Source: Paractinoplanes tereljensis (GTDB taxonomy: Bacteria > Actinomycetota > Actinomycetes > Mycobacteriales > Micromonosporaceae). Taken from it: DNA of 64,000 nt. The stretch is taken from assembly GCF_016862435.1 (NCBI RefSeq), contig NZ_BOMY01000037.1:52275-116274 (forward strand), read 5' to 3'. Positions 30,269-38,201 of this stretch are shown piece by piece. The position numbers and the translations under genes were made by a program. Positions within the stretch are counted from its first letter, which is position 1. Every line of letters starts with the position of its first letter. The notes beneath the pieces were generated by a model that was given only the letters and a program-made list of their open reading frames with translations, did no database searches and was not told the DNA's origin.

Positions 30269-31963
30269 ATGGCCAAGGAACTTCGATTCGGCGCGGAGGC
30301 GCGCACCCTGCTACAGACCGGAGTCGACAAGCTGGCCGAGGCGGTCAAGTCGACGCTCGGCCCGAAAGGCCGCAACGTCATCCTCGAGAAGATCACCGGC
30401 TCGCCGGTGGTCACCAACGACGGCGTCACCATCGCGCGCGAGATCCACCTCAAGAACCAGTTCGAGAACATGGGCGCGCAGCTGGTCAAGGAAGCGGCGA
30501 TCAAGACCAACGACATCGTCGGGGACGGTACGACCACCGCGACCGTGCTGGCCCAGGCGATCGTCCGGGAGGGGATGTCGGCGATCGGGTCGGGTGCTAA
30601 CCCCGTACGGGTCAAAAGAGGGGTTGACCTGGCCGTTGATCGTCTGGTGGAACGGCTGCGCGCGGTGGCCCGCGAGGTCAGCAGTGAGCAGGATCTGACC
30701 CGGGTGGCGTCGATCTCGGCCAACGACGACGACATGGTCGGCGCGATCATCGCGAAGGCGCTGCACACGGTGGGCGACGGCGGGATCGTGACGGTCGAGG
30801 AATCGCAGCGGCACGGGATGAGCGTCGACTTCGTCGAGGGTTTCGAGTTCGACAACGGGTACCTGTCGCCCTACATGGTCACCGACCCGGGCCGGTTGCA
30901 GGCGCTCGTCGAGGACCCCTACATCCTGCTGTGCAGCGAGAAGATCACCAAGGTGCAGGAGCTCATGCCGCTGCTCGACAAGATCATGCGAGCGCCCCGG
31001 CCACTGGTGATCATCGCCGAGAACGTCGAGGGCACCGCCCTGTCGATGCTCACCCACAACCACGTGAACGGCATCTTCCAGTGCGTGGCCGTGCGCGCGC
31101 CCGGCTTCGGCGACCGCCGGCTGCACAAGCTGGAGGACATCGCCGCGATCACCGGCGCCTCGGTCTACAGCCGGCACTCCGGCTTCACCCTGGAGACCAT
31201 GACGCTCGACCACCTCGGCCGGGCCGACCAGGTGCTGGTCGAGGCCGAACGCACCGCGATCCTCGGCGGCGGCGGTTCACCCAGCGACGTCGAGTTCCGG
31301 GTCACCCAGCTGCGGGCCGAGCTGGGCCGGGCCACCTTCGGCGCCGACGAGGACGTGCTGACCGAGCGGATCGGCGCCCTGACCGGCAAGGTCGCCATCA
31401 TCCACGTCGGCGCCCCGACCCCGGCCGAGCTCAAGGAGCTGCAGCATCGGGTCGAGGACGCACTCTCGGCCACCCGCGCGGCGATGGCCGAGGGCATCGT
31501 GGCCGGCGGCGGCGCGGCCCTGCTGCACGCCGCCGACGCGCTGGACGGCCTGGAGATCAAGGACGAGGACTACGCCACCGGCGTCGAGATCGTCCGGCGG
31601 GCGCTGCCCGAGCCCACCTTCCTGATCGCCACCAACGCCGGCTTCTCCGGCCAGGAGGTCGTCACCCGGGTCACCCAACTCGGCCCGGACGACGGCTTCG
31701 ACGCGCTGCAGGGCCGCTACGGCAACATGATCGAGATGGGCATCGTCGACCCGCTGCGGGTCGCCCGCTCGGCCCTGCAGAACGGCGCGTCGGTGGCCGG
31801 CCTGCTGCTGACCACCAACACCCTGGTCGCCGAGGAGCAGACGCCGTGGGGTGGCAGCGCCGCGTTGATGTCCGAGATCGGCGAGCTGGACGAGGGCCTG
31901 CGCCAGCCGTCGCCGGATTCGAGCACCCCGCAGTCGCTGGGCCTCGGCCCGTCCGTCGGATAA
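30269..31963 (+). CDS. mimG: GroEL-like chaperonin dedicated to the monooxygenase
   Basis: A 564-residue HSP60 paralogue. The canonical start FGAEARTLLQTGVDKLA, the ATP-binding GDGTTTATVLAQ with catalytic Asp and the ATRAAMAEGIVAGGGA motif are intact. The C-terminus ends in a Pro/Ser tail, QPSPDSSTPQS, instead of the GGM repeats of housekeeping GroEL. No groES is adjacent. In mycobacteria the equivalent MimG is required for soluble, active MimA. ATG 30269 has TGAGGAGACC upstream. Confidence 0.92.
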   Translation: MAKELRFGAEARTLLQTGVDKLAEAVKSTLGPKGRNVILEKITGSPVVTNDGVTIAREIHLKNQFENMGAQLVKEAAIKTNDIVGDGTTTATVLAQAIVREGMSAIGSGANPVRVKRGVDLAVDRLVERLRAVAREVSSEQDLTRVASISANDDDMVGAIIAKALHTVGDGGIVTVEESQRHGMSVDFVEGFEFDNGYLSPYMVTDPGRLQALVEDPYILLCSEKITKVQELMPLLDKIMRAPRPLVIIAENVEGTALSMLTHNHVNGIFQCVAVRAPGFGDRRLHKLEDIAAITGASVYSRHSGFTLETMTLDHLGRADQVLVEAERTAILGGGGSPSDVEFRVTQLRAELGRATFGADEDVLTERIGALTGKVAIIHVGAPTPAELKELQHRVEDALSATRAAMAEGIVAGGGAALLHAADALDGLEIKDEDYATGVEIVRRALPEPTFLIATNAGFSGQEVVTRVTQLGPDDGFDALQGRYGNMIEMGIVDPLRVARSALQNGASVAGLLLTTNTLVAEEQTPWGGSAALMSEIGELDEGLRQPSPDSSTPQSLGLGPSVG

Positions 31964-33235
31964 ATGGCCGTCGTCGTCCCCGAGTCCGCATTCCGCCAGA
32001 TGCGGGCTCGGGGCTCCATCACCCTGCTCGGCCCGGCCTTCGTCGCCGCCGTGGCCTATGTGGACCCCGGTAACTTCGCCACCAACTTCGCCGCCGGCGC
32101 CAAGTTCGGCTACACGCTGGTCTGGGTCATCGTCGCCGCCAACCTGACCGCGATGCTGGTGCAGTACCTGTCGGCCAAGACCGGCGTGGCCACCGGCCGC
32201 GACCTGCCCGAACTGTGCCGCGAACATTTCCCCCGCCCGGTCTCCCGCGGTCTGTGGGTACAGGCCGAGATCGTCGCGATGGCCACCGACCTGGCCGAGT
32301 TCCTGGGCGCCGCGGTCGGCCTCTACCTGCTGTTCCACGTCCCGCTGTTCCCCGCCGGCCTGCTCACCGCGGTGGTCGCGTTCGGCATCCTGGCCCTCGA
32401 ACAACGCGGCTATCGCCGCTTCGAACTGGCGATTGCCGCCCTGCTCGGGATAGTCCTGCTCGGTTTCCTGTACGACCTGATCGTGGTGGGCGCCTCCCCG
32501 GCCGGCGTCGCGTCCGGTCTGGTGCCCAGGCTGGCCGGCAGCGACAGCCTGATCCTGGTCTGCGGCATCATCGGCGCGACGGTCATGCCGCACGTCGTCT
32601 ACCTGCACTCCGCGCTGACCAAGTCCCGGGTGGCCTGCCGCGACGACGGCGAGAAGCGCGAACTGCTGCGCTTCCAGCGGATGGACGTCCTGATCGGCCT
32701 GGGCGCGGCCGGCCTGATCAACCTGTCCATGCTGGTGGTGGCTGCGTCCCTGTTCCACCAGACGGCCATCTTCGCCTCCGACGACGCCATCCAGTCGGCC
32801 CACGACGGCCTGGGCCGGATGGTCGGCGGCGGCGCGGCGCTGGCCTTCGCGGTGGCGCTGCTGGCCTCCGGCCTGTCGTCGTCCTCGGTGGGCACGTACG
32901 CCGGCCAGATCGTGATGCAGGGCTTCATCCGCCGCCGGATCCCGCTGTTCGTCCGCCGCGCGGTGACCATGACCCCGGCCCTGACCGTGCTGGCCCTGGG
33001 CCTGCCACCGACCGACAGCCTGGTGATCTCCCAGGTGGTGCTCTCCTTCGGCATCCCGTTCGCCCTGGTCCCGCTGATCCTGGTAACCCGCCGCCGAGAC
33101 ATCATGGGCGTCTTCGCCAACCACCCCCTGACCACGGTGGCGGCGTCGCTGGCGGCCGCGCTGATCATCGCCCTGAACGCCTACCTGCTTCTGGTCAGCT
33201 TCACGCCCTTCCTTACCGGGCGTCCGGGAACATAG
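31964..33235 (+). CDS. mntH: Nramp-family divalent metal transporter
   Basis: A 423-residue transporter with 11 predicted TM helices. The metal-binding DPGN motif is at residues 34-37 (TM1) and MPHVVYLHSAL in TM6 supplies the His-containing counterpart; these residues coordinate Mn2+/Fe2+ and the family is proton-coupled. The ATG follows the chaperonin stop with no gap, so it is very probably in the same operon. That is unusual for prm/mim clusters and suggests iron or manganese supply for the diiron enzyme. Symbol assigned by family; substrate preference untested. Confidence 0.88.
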   Translation: MAVVVPESAFRQMRARGSITLLGPAFVAAVAYVDPGNFATNFAAGAKFGYTLVWVIVAANLTAMLVQYLSAKTGVATGRDLPELCREHFPRPVSRGLWVQAEIVAMATDLAEFLGAAVGLYLLFHVPLFPAGLLTAVVAFGILALEQRGYRRFELAIAALLGIVLLGFLYDLIVVGASPAGVASGLVPRLAGSDSLILVCGIIGATVMPHVVYLHSALTKSRVACRDDGEKRELLRFQRMDVLIGLGAAGLINLSMLVVAASLFHQTAIFASDDAIQSAHDGLGRMVGGGAALAFAVALLASGLSSSSVGTYAGQIVMQGFIRRRIPLFVRRAVTMTPALTVLALGLPPTDSLVISQVVLSFGIPFALVPLILVTRRRDIMGVFANHPLTTVAASLAAALIIALNAYLLLVSFTPFLTGRPGT

Positions 33236-33241
33236 ATTCGG

Positions 33242-33994
33242 GTGGTGACCGGGGAAGAGTTCCGGCTCGCGGCGGCGGTGGCCGACGTCTACGGCGAACT
33301 GCGGCTGGAGGCTGTGCTGCGGCGGCTCCTGCAGCACTGCGCGTGGCTCACCGACTCGGCCGCGGGCAGCATCTCGCTGATCGACGCGGCGGCCGGGCAC
33401 TACACGAAGGCGGCCGAGCACGGGGCTCTCTGCCGGCTGGGCGACCGGTTCCCGCTCGACGAGGGGGCCACCGGGCGGGCGTACGGCAGCCGGCGGCCGG
33501 TCGTCATCCCGGAGTACGGGCAGCTGCGGGCCGGGCATCTGGCCGGCGGTGATCCGGTTCGGCACCGGTCGGCCGCGGCCGTGCCGATCTGGTGGCGGGG
33601 CGACGTCATCGCGGTGAGCGTGACCTTCGCACCCCGCGCCGGCTTCTTCTCCACCCGGGAACTCGACGAGCTCGAGGCACTGACCCAGACCGCGGCGGCC
33701 GCGATCGTCCGGACCGGCGCCGACCGGCCCGACCCGGTGCCGGTGCCCGCGACCCCGTTCACCGGCCCGTTCACCGGCCGGGAGACGGACGTGCTGGAGC
33801 TGCTCCGCCAGGGCCTGACCTACCGCGAGATCGCCACCCGGCTGCGGCTGTCGCCGAAGACCGTCGAGAAGCACGTCGGCGCGATCATGCGCAAGACCGG
33901 CGCCTCCAACCGCACCACCGCGGTGGTGACCGCGCTGGACAACGGCTGGCTCCCGGCCGGACTGGGGAATTCACCCCATACCGCGATCGGGTGA
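33242..33994 (+). CDS. GAF-LuxR transcriptional regulator
   Basis: About 250 residues. An N-terminal GAF domain (about 10-155; AAVADVYGELRLEAVLRRLLQHCAWL) is followed by a LuxR/NarL HTH (about 180-240; LTYREIATRLRLSPKTVEKHVGAIMRKTG). There is no receiver domain, so it is a one-component sensor. GTG codons at 33242 and 33245 are both possible. There is no Shine-Dalgarno; TAGATT at 33233-33238 puts a transcription start at 33245, hinting at a leaderless mRNA. It lies just upstream of the aldolase-DhaKL operon in the same direction and may control it. Confidence 0.82.
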   Translation: MVTGEEFRLAAAVADVYGELRLEAVLRRLLQHCAWLTDSAAGSISLIDAAAGHYTKAAEHGALCRLGDRFPLDEGATGRAYGSRRPVVIPEYGQLRAGHLAGGDPVRHRSAAAVPIWWRGDVIAVSVTFAPRAGFFSTRELDELEALTQTAAAAIVRTGADRPDPVPVPATPFTGPFTGRETDVLELLRQGLTYREIATRLRLSPKTVEKHVGAIMRKTGASNRTTAVVTALDNGWLPAGLGNSPHTAIG

Positions 33995-34015
33995 CGCCTG
34001 GCTTGACTGGGGCCC

Positions 34016-34876
34016 ATGCCCGTCGTGCCGATGAAAGAGATCCTGGACCGCGCCCTGGCCGAACGCTACGGGGTCGCCGCCTTCAACGTGGTCAATGACC
34101 TGAGCATCGAGGCCGTCCTGGCCGCCGCGGTCGCCGAACGCGCGCCGGTGATCCTGCAGACCTCGGTCAAAACCGTCAAGCAGTACGGCCGGGGCCGGCT
34201 CCACGACATCTTCCAGGCGCTGGTCCGCGACGTCGACGTGCCGGTCACCCTGCACCTCGACCACTGCCCGGACCGCGCGGTCATCACCGGCTGCCTGGCC
34301 GGCGGCTGGAACTCGGTGCTGTTCGACGCGCACGAGCTGGACGTCGCCGAGAACCGGCGGCAGACCACCGAGGTGGTGGCCGAGGCGCGCCGCACCGGGG
34401 CGCACGTCGAGGGCGAGATCGAGGGGATCCAGGGCGTCGAGGACGACGTCGGCTCGGACGACGCGTCCCGGATCCAGAGCCTCGAGGTGGCCGTCGACTT
34501 CATCAAGAACACCGGCGTGGACTGCTTCGCCCCGGCCATCGGCAACGCCCACGGCCAGTACAAACAGGCGCCCACCCTGGACGCGCAGCGGGTCAGCGAC
34601 CTGGTCGCGGCCACCGGCGTGCCGATGGCCCTGCACGGCGGGACGGGTCTGTCCGACGAGCAGTTCACCGACCTGATCGCCCGGGGCTGCGCCAAGGTCA
34701 ACATCTCCACGGCGCTCAAGGAGAGCTTCATGAAGTCGGGTCTGGAGGCCCTGCAGGACGCGGCCGAGCGCGGCAAGTGGGACCCGCCCACGCTGTTCCG
34801 GCATCAGCGAACGGCGCTGATCGAGATGGCGACGCGGCACATCCGGCTCTTCGGCGGCTCGGGACGGGCCTGGTGA
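34016..34876 (+). CDS. Class II ketose-bisphosphate aldolase
   Basis: A 286-residue zinc-dependent aldolase of the FbaA/GatY/KbaY type. It has GVAAFNVVNDLSIEAVL at the start, LHLDHCPD (zinc ligand and catalytic Asp), VEGEIEGI, GNAHGQYK and ALHGGTGLSD, all matching phosphate and metal binding. It could act on fructose 1,6-bisphosphate, tagatose bisphosphate or a related ketose. Operon partners are a HAD phosphatase and both dihydroxyacetone kinase subunits, so dihydroxyacetone phosphate is the likely common metabolite. It overlaps the next gene by GTGA. Confidence 0.88.
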   Translation: MPVVPMKEILDRALAERYGVAAFNVVNDLSIEAVLAAAVAERAPVILQTSVKTVKQYGRGRLHDIFQALVRDVDVPVTLHLDHCPDRAVITGCLAGGWNSVLFDAHELDVAENRRQTTEVVAEARRTGAHVEGEIEGIQGVEDDVGSDDASRIQSLEVAVDFIKNTGVDCFAPAIGNAHGQYKQAPTLDAQRVSDLVAATGVPMALHGGTGLSDEQFTDLIARGCAKVNISTALKESFMKSGLEALQDAAERGKWDPPTLFRHQRTALIEMATRHIRLFGGSGRAW

Positions 34877-35622
34877 GCGCGCTCGTCCTCGACTGCGACG
34901 GGGTGCTCGCCGACACCGAACGGCACGGCCACCTGCCCGCCTTCAACGCGACCTTCGAGCAGTTCGGGCTGCCGGTGCGCTGGAGCGAACAGGAGTACGG
35001 CGAGAAGCTCAAGATCGGCGGCGGCAAGGAGCGGATGGCCTCGCTGCTGCCTTCGGTAGACGCCGGCGAGCGTGCCCAGACGCTGCTGACCTGGCACCGG
35101 GCCAAGACCGCGATCTTCAAGCGGATGGTGGCCGAAGGCCGCGTCCCGCCGCGGCCGGGCATCGCCCGGATCATCGGCGCGGCCCTCGACGACGGGTGGA
35201 CGGTGGCGGTCGCGTCCACCTCGGCCGAGGAGTCGGTACGGGCGGTGCTGGAGAGCGCGGTCGGCGCCGCCATCGCCGCGAAGATCCCGGTCTTCGCCGG
35301 TGACGTGGTCCCGGCCAAGAAGCCCGACCCGGCGATCTACCGGCTGGCCGTCGAGCGGCTTGGCCTGCACCCGGCCGAGACGCTGGTGGTCGAGGACTCG
35401 AACAACGGCCTGGTAGCCGCGACCGGCGCCGGGCTGCGCTGCCTGGTGACCGTCAGCGGATACACCCGCGACGAGGACTTCACCGAGGCCGCGCTGGTGG
35501 TCTCGGACCTGGGCGACCCCGGCCGGGCCCCGATCGAGGTGCTGGCGAACCGGAGCGCGGCCCGGCCCGGCGACTACCTGACCCTCGACGACCTGCGCGC
35601 CTGTCTGGAGGCATCGCGATGA
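34873..35622 (+). CDS. HAD-superfamily phosphatase/phosphoglucomutase-like (CbbY/YieH type)
   Basis: A 249-residue subfamily IA HAD hydrolase. Motif I is LDCDGVLADTE (nucleophile Asp and acid/base Asp), motif II is VASTS, motif III the Lys of PAKKPDP and motif IV is VVEDSNNG. The cap domain is helical. Family members include beta-phosphoglucomutase and sugar-phosphate phosphatases such as CbbY. In this operon it may dephosphorylate a sugar bisphosphate made or used by the aldolase. GTG 34873 overlaps the aldolase stop; ATGA links it to dhaL. Confidence 0.86.
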   Translation: MSALVLDCDGVLADTERHGHLPAFNATFEQFGLPVRWSEQEYGEKLKIGGGKERMASLLPSVDAGERAQTLLTWHRAKTAIFKRMVAEGRVPPRPGIARIIGAALDDGWTVAVASTSAEESVRAVLESAVGAAIAAKIPVFAGDVVPAKKPDPAIYRLAVERLGLHPAETLVVEDSNNGLVAATGAGLRCLVTVSGYTRDEDFTEAALVVSDLGDPGRAPIEVLANRSAARPGDYLTLDDLRACLEASR

Positions 35623-36254
35623 GCGTGAACGAGACCGAGCACGTCGTCCGCACGATCGCCGAGACCGCGATCGAGAACGAGAAGTACTTCGGTGACCTGG
35701 ACTCGGTCGTCGGCGACGGCGACTTCGGTTACTCGCTGGCCCGCGGGTTCGAGAAGCTGCTGGAGGGCTGGTCCGACCTCGATCGCAGCAATGCCGGGAC
35801 CTTCTTGAAACGTACGGGCATGGTGATCGCCTCCCGGATCGGCGGCACCTCCGGGCCGCTCTGGGGCACCGCCTTCATCCGCGCGGGCACCGCTTTGTCG
35901 GATGCGGAACCGACCGGTGAGCGGGTCGTCGCGATGCTGCGGGCCGCCATCGACGGAATCAAAGCGCGCGGCCAGTCCGACGTCGGCGACAAGACGCTGC
36001 TGGACGCGCTGGTGCCGCTGACCGACCGGCTGGCGGCCGCACTCGACCAGGGCCTGTCGCCGCAGGAGGCGATCGAGGCCGCCGCGACCGCCGCCCGGGA
36101 GGCCGCCGACGCGACCGTCGACATGGTCGCCAAACGTGGACGCGCGGCGTACACCGGCGAACGCAGCCGGGGCTCGGTGGACGCCGGTGCCATGGCGGTG
36201 GCGGTCATCGCCGAACGGATCAGCGAAACGTGGAAACCAGGAGGAGCGTCGTGA
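35619..36254 (+). CDS. dhaL: Dihydroxyacetone kinase subunit DhaL (ATP-binding)
   Basis: A 211-residue all-helical DAK2-type subunit. The Mg-ADP site reads DSVVGDGDFGYSL: the three aspartates are kept but Phe and Tyr occupy positions where H/T and N are common, a variant subgroup. GTSGPLWGT, VGDKTLLDAL and the C-terminal GRAAYTGERSRGSVDAGA are intact. It works with DhaK to phosphorylate dihydroxyacetone or a related C3/C4 ketone. No DhaM phosphotransferase gene is near, so ATP may be used directly. Gene order L then K, with 4-bp overlaps on both sides. Confidence 0.9.
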   Translation: MSVNETEHVVRTIAETAIENEKYFGDLDSVVGDGDFGYSLARGFEKLLEGWSDLDRSNAGTFLKRTGMVIASRIGGTSGPLWGTAFIRAGTALSDAEPTGERVVAMLRAAIDGIKARGQSDVGDKTLLDALVPLTDRLAAALDQGLSPQEAIEAAATAAREAADATVDMVAKRGRAAYTGERSRGSVDAGAMAVAVIAERISETWKPGGAS

Positions 36255-37246
36255 AGAAGTTCGTCAACGATCCGAAGAACTACGTCGCCGAGATGCTGGA
36301 GGGCGTCGCCCTCGCCAACCCCGGCGCCCTCAGGTACGTCCCCGCCTACAACCTGATCATGCGGGCCGACGCACCGTACGCCGACAAGGTGTCCATCGTG
36401 CAGGGTTCCGGCTCCGGTCACGAGCCGGCCCACGTGATGGCCGTAGGCAAGGGAATGCTGGACGCGGCCTGCCCCGGCGACGTGTTCGCGGCACCCCCGA
36501 TGGACTACGTCTACGAGACCGCGAAGCTGCTCAACTCGCCGAAGGGCGTGCTGCTGCTGGTGAACAACTACACCGGCGACCGGATGGCCTTCGACATGGG
36601 CAAGGAGATGGCCGAGGCCGACGGCGTGCGCTGCGAGATCCTGACGATCAACGACGACGTGGCCGTCCAGGACTCCCTCTACACGGTCGGCCGGCGCGGC
36701 GTGGCCGGCAACTTCTTCGTGATCAAGGCGGTCGGTGCGGCGTCGGAGCAGGGCGCCGACCTGGACGAGCTGCTCCGGATCGGCCGCAAGGTCAACGACG
36801 TCACCCGCACCATGGGCGTGGCGCTGACCGCGTGCACCCCGCCGGCCAAGGGCTCCCCACTGTTCGAGCTGGGCCCCGACGAGATGGAGTTCGGCGTCGG
36901 CATCCACGGCGAACCGGGCCGCGAGCGCCGCGCGATGAAGGCGGCCGACGAGATCGTCGACGACCTGCTGGACGCGGTGGTCCCCGACCTGCCCTACGAA
37001 TCCGGCGACCGGGTAGCCCTGATGATCAACGGCCTGGGCGGCACGCCCGTGAGCGAGCTCTACATCCTCTACCGCCGGGCCCACCAGAAACTGGCCGAAC
37101 GCGGCATCACGGTAGGCCGCAGCTACGTGAACGAGTACTGCACGTCGCTCGACATGGCCGGCGCCTCACTGACCCTGGTCCGCCTGGACGACGAGATCGA
37201 AACCCTGCTGACGGCCCCGGCGGAGGCGGCCATCCGAGTGTTCTGA
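36251..37246 (+). CDS. dhaK: Dihydroxyacetone kinase subunit DhaK (substrate-binding)
   Basis: A 331-residue DAK1-type subunit. GSGSGHEPAHVM forms the ketone-binding loop, and His219 in GVGIHGEPG matches the histidine that binds dihydroxyacetone as a hemiaminal. NDDVAVQD and GTPVSELY are typical of the family. It phosphorylates dihydroxyacetone together with DhaL. GTG 36251 overlaps the dhaL stop, with AGGAG upstream (AACCAGGAGGAGCGTC). It ends the operon, and a small hairpin follows 3 bp after the stop. Confidence 0.93.
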   Translation: MKKFVNDPKNYVAEMLEGVALANPGALRYVPAYNLIMRADAPYADKVSIVQGSGSGHEPAHVMAVGKGMLDAACPGDVFAAPPMDYVYETAKLLNSPKGVLLLVNNYTGDRMAFDMGKEMAEADGVRCEILTINDDVAVQDSLYTVGRRGVAGNFFVIKAVGAASEQGADLDELLRIGRKVNDVTRTMGVALTACTPPAKGSPLFELGPDEMEFGVGIHGEPGRERRAMKAADEIVDDLLDAVVPDLPYESGDRVALMINGLGGTPVSELYILYRRAHQKLAERGITVGRSYVNEYCTSLDMAGASLTLVRLDDEIETLLTAPAEAAIRVF

Positions 37247-37249
37247 CCC

Positions 37250-37267
37250 GTTGTCTCAGAAGACAAC
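37250..37267. terminator. Short hairpin between dhaK and convergent small gene
   Basis: A 7-bp perfect stem GTTGTCT/AGACAAC with a 4-nt loop lies directly after the dhaK stop and overlaps the last codons of the convergent gene. There is no T-tract, as usual in GC-rich actinobacteria. Confidence 0.45.
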
Positions 37268-37465
37268 CAGCCCGACGAGCCCCACCGCGCCGAGCACGGC
37301 GCTGCCCACCATGAAGGCCGGGTTGTGCGCCGTCCACCACCGAATCCGCACCCGCACATACCCCGGCACTTCCTCGGGCTGCACCACCTTGAGCGCGACC
37401 ACGACAAGCCCAGCCACCACCAGCCCGAGCGCGCCGAACCAGGCCACCGCCGCCGCAATCTCCAT
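37256..37465 (-). CDS. Small two-TM membrane protein (69 aa)
   Basis: ATG 37465 gives 69 residues with two hydrophobic helices (about 5-25 and 50-69) joined by an Arg/Trp-rich loop (YVRVRIRWWTAHNP). The open frame extends upstream to 37516, but that part is Gly-rich and reads through the kdpE terminator hairpin, so the shorter form is preferred. No known domain. It follows kdpE on the same strand after the terminator, so expression is uncertain. Confidence 0.45.
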   Translation of the reverse strand: MEIAAAVAWFGALGLVVAGLVVVALKVVQPEEVPGYVRVRIRWWTAHNPAFMVGSAVLGAVGLVGLVVF

Positions 37466-37493
37466 CCCGCCATGACATCCCCCACCACCGCCC

Positions 37494-37520
37494 CCGGGTG
37501 TCTCACCTTGAGACACCCGG
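37494..37520 (-). terminator. Terminator of the kdp operon
   Basis: A 12-bp perfect stem (CCGGGTGTCTCA and complement) with a 3-nt loop begins at the base after the kdpE stop. No U-run. The core GTCTCA-N3-TGAGAC is the same arrangement seen at 23995-24009. Confidence 0.7.
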
Positions 37521-38201
37521 CTACGGGCGGAAGCGGTAGCCCATGCCGGGCTCGGTGAGCAGGTGGCGGGGGTGGGTGGGGTCTGGCTCCAGTTTGCGGC
37601 GTAGCCGGGCCATGTACTGGCGTAGGTAGTTCGTCTCGGTCAGGTACTGCGGGCCCCAGACGTCCTGCAGCAGGGTGCGCTGGCTGTGCAGTTTGCCGGG
37701 GTGGCGCAGCAGGTACTCCAGCAGGCGCCATTCGGTGGGGCTCAGCCGGACGTCGGTGCCGTCGGCCGTGAGCACCGCTCGGGCGCCCAGGTCTACCGTG
37801 TGGTCGCCCAACTGGATGGCCGCGCCGGCCTCCGTCGTCGCCTGGCCGCGTCTGGTCACCGCGCGGATGCGGGCCAGCAGTTCGTCGATGGCGAACGGCT
37901 TGGTCAGGTAGTCGTCGGCGCCGGCGTCGAGGGCGTCCACCTTGTCGCGGCTGTCGGCCCGGCCGGACAGCACGATGATCGGGATTACCGTCCAGCCGCG
38001 CAGGCCCCGGATCACCTCGGTGCCGTCCATGTCGGGCAGGCCCAGGTCCAGGACCACCAGGTCGGGGTGCTGGCGGGCGGCCGCATACAACGCCGACGCG
38101 CCGTCGGGGGCGGTGTCCACGTCGTACTGGCGTGCGCGCAGGTTGATGCGCAGGGCCCGGACGATCTGGGGTTCGTCGTCGACCACCAGGATGCGGGTCA
38201 T
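37521..38201 (-). CDS. kdpE: KdpE response regulator
   Basis: A 226-residue OmpR-family regulator. The receiver domain has phospho-acceptor Asp52 (VVLDLGLPD) and conserved Thr/Lys (LTKPF). The winged-helix output domain ends RRKLEPDPTHPRHLLTEPGMGYRF (read in segments). It activates kdp transcription when phosphorylated by KdpD under potassium limitation or osmotic stress. The ATG overlaps the kdpD stop. Candidate binding sites are the direct repeats at 45.57-45.65 kb and 48.02-48.07 kb. Confidence 0.93.
   Translation of the reverse strand: MTRILVVDDEPQIVRALRINLRARQYDVDTAPDGASALYAAARQHPDLVVLDLGLPDMDGTEVIRGLRGWTVIPIIVLSGRADSRDKVDALDAGADDYLTKPFAIDELLARIRAVTRRGQATTEAGAAIQLGDHTVDLGARAVLTADGTDVRLSPTEWRLLEYLLRHPGKLHSQRTLLQDVWGPQYLTETNYLRQYMARLRRKLEPDPTHPRHLLTEPGMGYRFRP

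Noticed and set aside
31277..33874. An 865-codon minus-strand open frame across chaperonin, Nramp and LuxR genes
   Set aside because: It spans three well-supported plus-strand genes and shows only Gln/Gly/Asp-rich shadow composition.
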